From Methanomassiliicoccaceae archaeon UBA71 (GTDB lineage Archaea > Thermoplasmatota > Thermoplasmata > Methanomassiliicoccales > Methanomethylophilaceae): a DNA stretch of 64,000 nucleotides. How positions within the stretch are numbered: position 1 is the stretch's first letter; each line of letters opens with the position of its first letter. Both the position numbers and the translations under genes were made by a program. The notes under the pieces were generated by a model. That model made no database searches, was not told the DNA's origin, and saw only the letters and a program-made list of their open reading frames with translations. This document shows, piece by piece, positions 62,368 to 64,000 of this stretch. Location: positions 136,328 to 200,327 of the forward strand of contig DARO01000012.1 in NCBI GenBank assembly GCA_002504405.1. The letters are read 5' to 3'.

Positions 62368-62889
62368 ATGAGGATCCTGCTCATCGCCGGGATGCCCGGC
62401 GCAGGTAAGGAGGAGCTCCTGGGGGTCGCAAGGGCGATGGGCGTCCCATTCCTCAGGATGGGCGACATAGTCAGGGAGCACCATGCATCCTCCGGCACGC
62501 AGCTGTCGGTGGGCGCATATGCCAGCGCCCAGAGGGAGGAGCTCGGGAAGGACATCTGGGCCAAGCGCGCCATCGAGAGGATGCACGGGGACGTGTTCCT
62601 CGTGGACGGATGCCGCAGCCTCGATGAGGTCGGATCCTACCGCAGGCTCAGCGACGATGTGGTGATCGTCGGGATTTACGCGTCCCCGGCGGACCGCTAC
62701 GAGAGGCTGGTCCGCAGGGGACGCGACGACGCCCCCCGCGACATCGCCGAGTTCGAATCCAGGGATGCCAGGGAGATGGGCTGGGGGCTGTCAGACGTCC
62801 TTGCCCTTTCCGATGTCATGATCTTGAACGACTCGGACCTGGAGACGTTCAGGATACGCGCCGCAGAGGCACTGGGGGCGATGCTGTGA
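62368..62889 (+). CDS. UPF0200 family P-loop nucleotide kinase
   Basis: 173 residues. P-loop GMPGAGKEELL, RMGDIVREH and DGCRSLDEV, all as in the archaeal UPF0200 (dephospho-CoA kinase/adenylate-kinase-like) family. The substrate is uncertain. Part of the pyrBI operon by spacing, and its stop overlaps the next GTG start (GTGA). Confidence 0.88.
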   Translation: MRILLIAGMPGAGKEELLGVARAMGVPFLRMGDIVREHHASSGTQLSVGAYASAQREELGKDIWAKRAIERMHGDVFLVDGCRSLDEVGSYRRLSDDVVIVGIYASPADRYERLVRRGRDDAPRDIAEFESRDAREMGWGLSDVLALSDVMILNDSDLETFRIRAAEALGAML

Positions 62890-63149
62890 GGTTCACCACC
62901 GCCCGCCTCTGCGGCGGAAAGGCCCTGATGGCGATCTCGGCGGACGAGATGGACATCGACATGGCCGCCGCAGCGGAGAAGTTTCGCTCAGAGGGGTGCC
63001 AGATCTCCGAGAGCGATGACATGATGATTGTGTTCCAATGGAACGGCATGGAGACCACGCTGTACCGTCAGGGCAAGGTCATGTTCTTCCCGCTGGAGGA
63101 CAAACAGCTCTGCATAAAGTACGCCACGGAGATGCTCGAGTCCCTTTGA
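62886..63149 (+). CDS. Small conserved-looking protein of the pyrBI operon
   Basis: 87 residues from a GTG overlapping the kinase stop. Alpha/beta pattern with MAISADEMDIDMAAAAEKFRSEGC, then beta strands MIVFQWNGMETTLYRQGKVMFFPLE (cores IVFQWNGMETTLY and GKVMFF). It resembles single TBP-like alpha/beta repeats by pattern, but no family is assigned. Codon coupling suggests it is a real gene. Confidence 0.65.
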   Translation: MRFTTARLCGGKALMAISADEMDIDMAAAAEKFRSEGCQISESDDMMIVFQWNGMETTLYRQGKVMFFPLEDKQLCIKYATEMLESL

Positions 63150-63191
63150 TCCCCGGCAACATTTTTTCTATGCCGGACTTCATGCCCACCC

Positions 63192-63914
63192 ATGGAGGTG
63201 CACTATCTCATAGTCGCGGCGGTGGCCCTGTCCGCGATCATGTCCGTAGAGGCGTACAAGCTCAACTGCCTCACGAAGGACGGTGCCGTTGCATCATTCC
63301 TCACAGGCTCGTTCGTGGGAGTGTTCGCCTCCATCAACGCATTCTTCCTCCTGACGATCTTCACCATCGCAGGATTCTTCGCTACCCTGAAGGACTTCAG
63401 CAGGAAGGAGGAGATGGGCATCCAGGAAGGGAAGAAGGGGGAACGCACCTGGAAGAACGTCCTGGGCGTCGGGATACCGCCTTGCCTTGCGGTAGCTCTC
63501 GAGGCCCTCGGCATACTGGATCCGATGCAGTTCGCCGTGGTGTTCATTTCCACGATTGCCGTCGCAGGCGCCGACACCATCGCCAGCGAAATCGGGGTCA
63601 GGGACAGGAAGGTGTACATGATAACCAGCTTCAAGAGGGTCGAGCCCGGCATCAACGGAGGGGTATCGGTCCTAGGGACGACAGTGTCGACGGTCGCGTC
63701 CCTCCTGATAGCGATACTAGGATGGTTCGTGCTGACCGAGGGGTTGGACTGGATGCTCATGATTCCGTTCGCCATGGGAGTTCTGGGGAACATCCTGGAC
63801 AGCGTATTCGGTGCAGTCCTGGAGAATCCGGGATATATATCCAAGTACACCAACAACTGCTCCACCGCGATAATAGCCGCATTCATAGGGCTGCTGCTCT
63901 TCATGATGCTGTGA
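63192..63914 (+). CDS. DUF92 (TIGR00297) integral membrane protein
   Basis: 240 residues with about six helices. Family motifs: LTKDGAVASFLTGSFVG, IAVAGADTIASEIG, INGGVSVLGTTVST and NILDSVFGAVLE. DUF92 members are related to VTE6-like phytyl-phosphate kinases, so an isoprenoid phosphate role is possible. Starts 43 bp after the preceding small gene and may belong to the same transcript. Confidence 0.85.
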   Translation: MEVHYLIVAAVALSAIMSVEAYKLNCLTKDGAVASFLTGSFVGVFASINAFFLLTIFTIAGFFATLKDFSRKEEMGIQEGKKGERTWKNVLGVGIPPCLAVALEALGILDPMQFAVVFISTIAVAGADTIASEIGVRDRKVYMITSFKRVEPGINGGVSVLGTTVSTVASLLIAILGWFVLTEGLDWMLMIPFAMGVLGNILDSVFGAVLENPGYISKYTNNCSTAIIAAFIGLLLFMML

Positions 63915-63983
63915 TACGGGGGTCGCCTCACGACCTCATCAATCGATAGCATTATATATTCGTCCGATATCCCATCCTTCGGT

Positions 63984-64000
63984 ATGACGGCCATAGCGGC
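63984..64000 (+). CDS. Start of a gene running off the right edge
   Basis: An ATG (63984) follows a clear TATA-like CATTATATATTCG (63949-63961) at leaderless distance. Only TAIA is encoded before the window ends, so the product is unknown. Confidence 0.35.

Noticed and set aside
1..64000. CRISPR array or rRNA genes
   Set aside because: No regularly spaced repeats and no conserved rRNA sequence were seen anywhere in the window.

Overview
The window is archaeal, high-GC chromosome. The evidence is archaeosine synthase, digeranylgeranylglyceryl phosphate synthase, a PyrB-PyrI pair, a UPF0200 kinase, a tRNA-His with G-1/C73, TATA boxes about 25-30 bp ahead of tRNA genes, and frequent ATGA/GTGA stop-start overlaps. 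Among roughly 60 stop codons read by eye, only one intact gene ends in TAG. That fits a pyrrolysine-using lineage. Together with the bacterial-type ThrRS and PanD it suggests Methanomassiliicoccales (Methanomethylophilaceae-like gut methanogens). The placement is inference, because no methanogenesis gene lies in the window.

Layout. 1-2256: the N-terminal part of a large TPR protein. 2353-3781: tRNA-Gly(UCC) followed by a decayed tyrosine recombinase, a frameshifted small gene and a tiny zinc-ribbon protein, which looks like the edge of an old integrated element. 3909-4307: a 22-bp tandem repeat and a 355-bp MITE-like element. 4217-16750: a clearly AT-richer block bounded by two nearly identical inverted repeats of about 92 bp. 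It holds a minus-strand operon (SF2 helicase, GHKL ATPase, PLD-family protein, DndC, DndD, DndE), a beheaded Lhr-type helicase remnant, and a divergent NUDIX plus PLD-SF2-DUF3427 helicase pair. This is a DNA phosphorothioation defence island resembling the archaeal Dnd-Pbe arrangement. 16748-18401: an IS1634-type insertion sequence with 17-bp terminal repeats and a frameshifted transposase. 18446-22741: a cassette of unrecognised genes with a NYN nuclease and two coiled-coil proteins that share one C-terminal domain. 22915-27978: an MFS pseudogene, an MBL-like protein, a flavin/ferredoxin protein next to a macrodomain and SirTM sirtuin pair, and an HxlR regulator.

28288-64000 is mostly core genome: MazG-like pyrophosphatase, ferredoxin, thymidylate kinase, polyprenol kinase-like and UbiA enzymes, SufCB, VOC protein, tRNA-Asp, a three-gene cobalamin/iron-type ABC importer, PanD, RNase HI, TerC, a three-gene ABC exporter-like operon, a BspA-like LRR surface protein with two small bPH-like membrane proteins, HisRS, tRNA-Gly(GCC), DEAD-box helicase, an orphan Phd-type antitoxin, ThrRS, tRNA-His, RtcB, HD phosphohydrolase, PUA protein, DUF368 transporter, ArcS, PyrBI, UPF0200 kinase and DUF92 protein.

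Broken genes (integrase, small gene at 3282, helicase remnant, transposase, coiled-coil gene at 18446, MFS, macrodomain end) all lie between 2.4 and 27.2 kb, while genes from 28 kb on look intact. The left half is therefore an accessory region in decay, and the strongest biology in it is the phosphorothioate-linked defence island.
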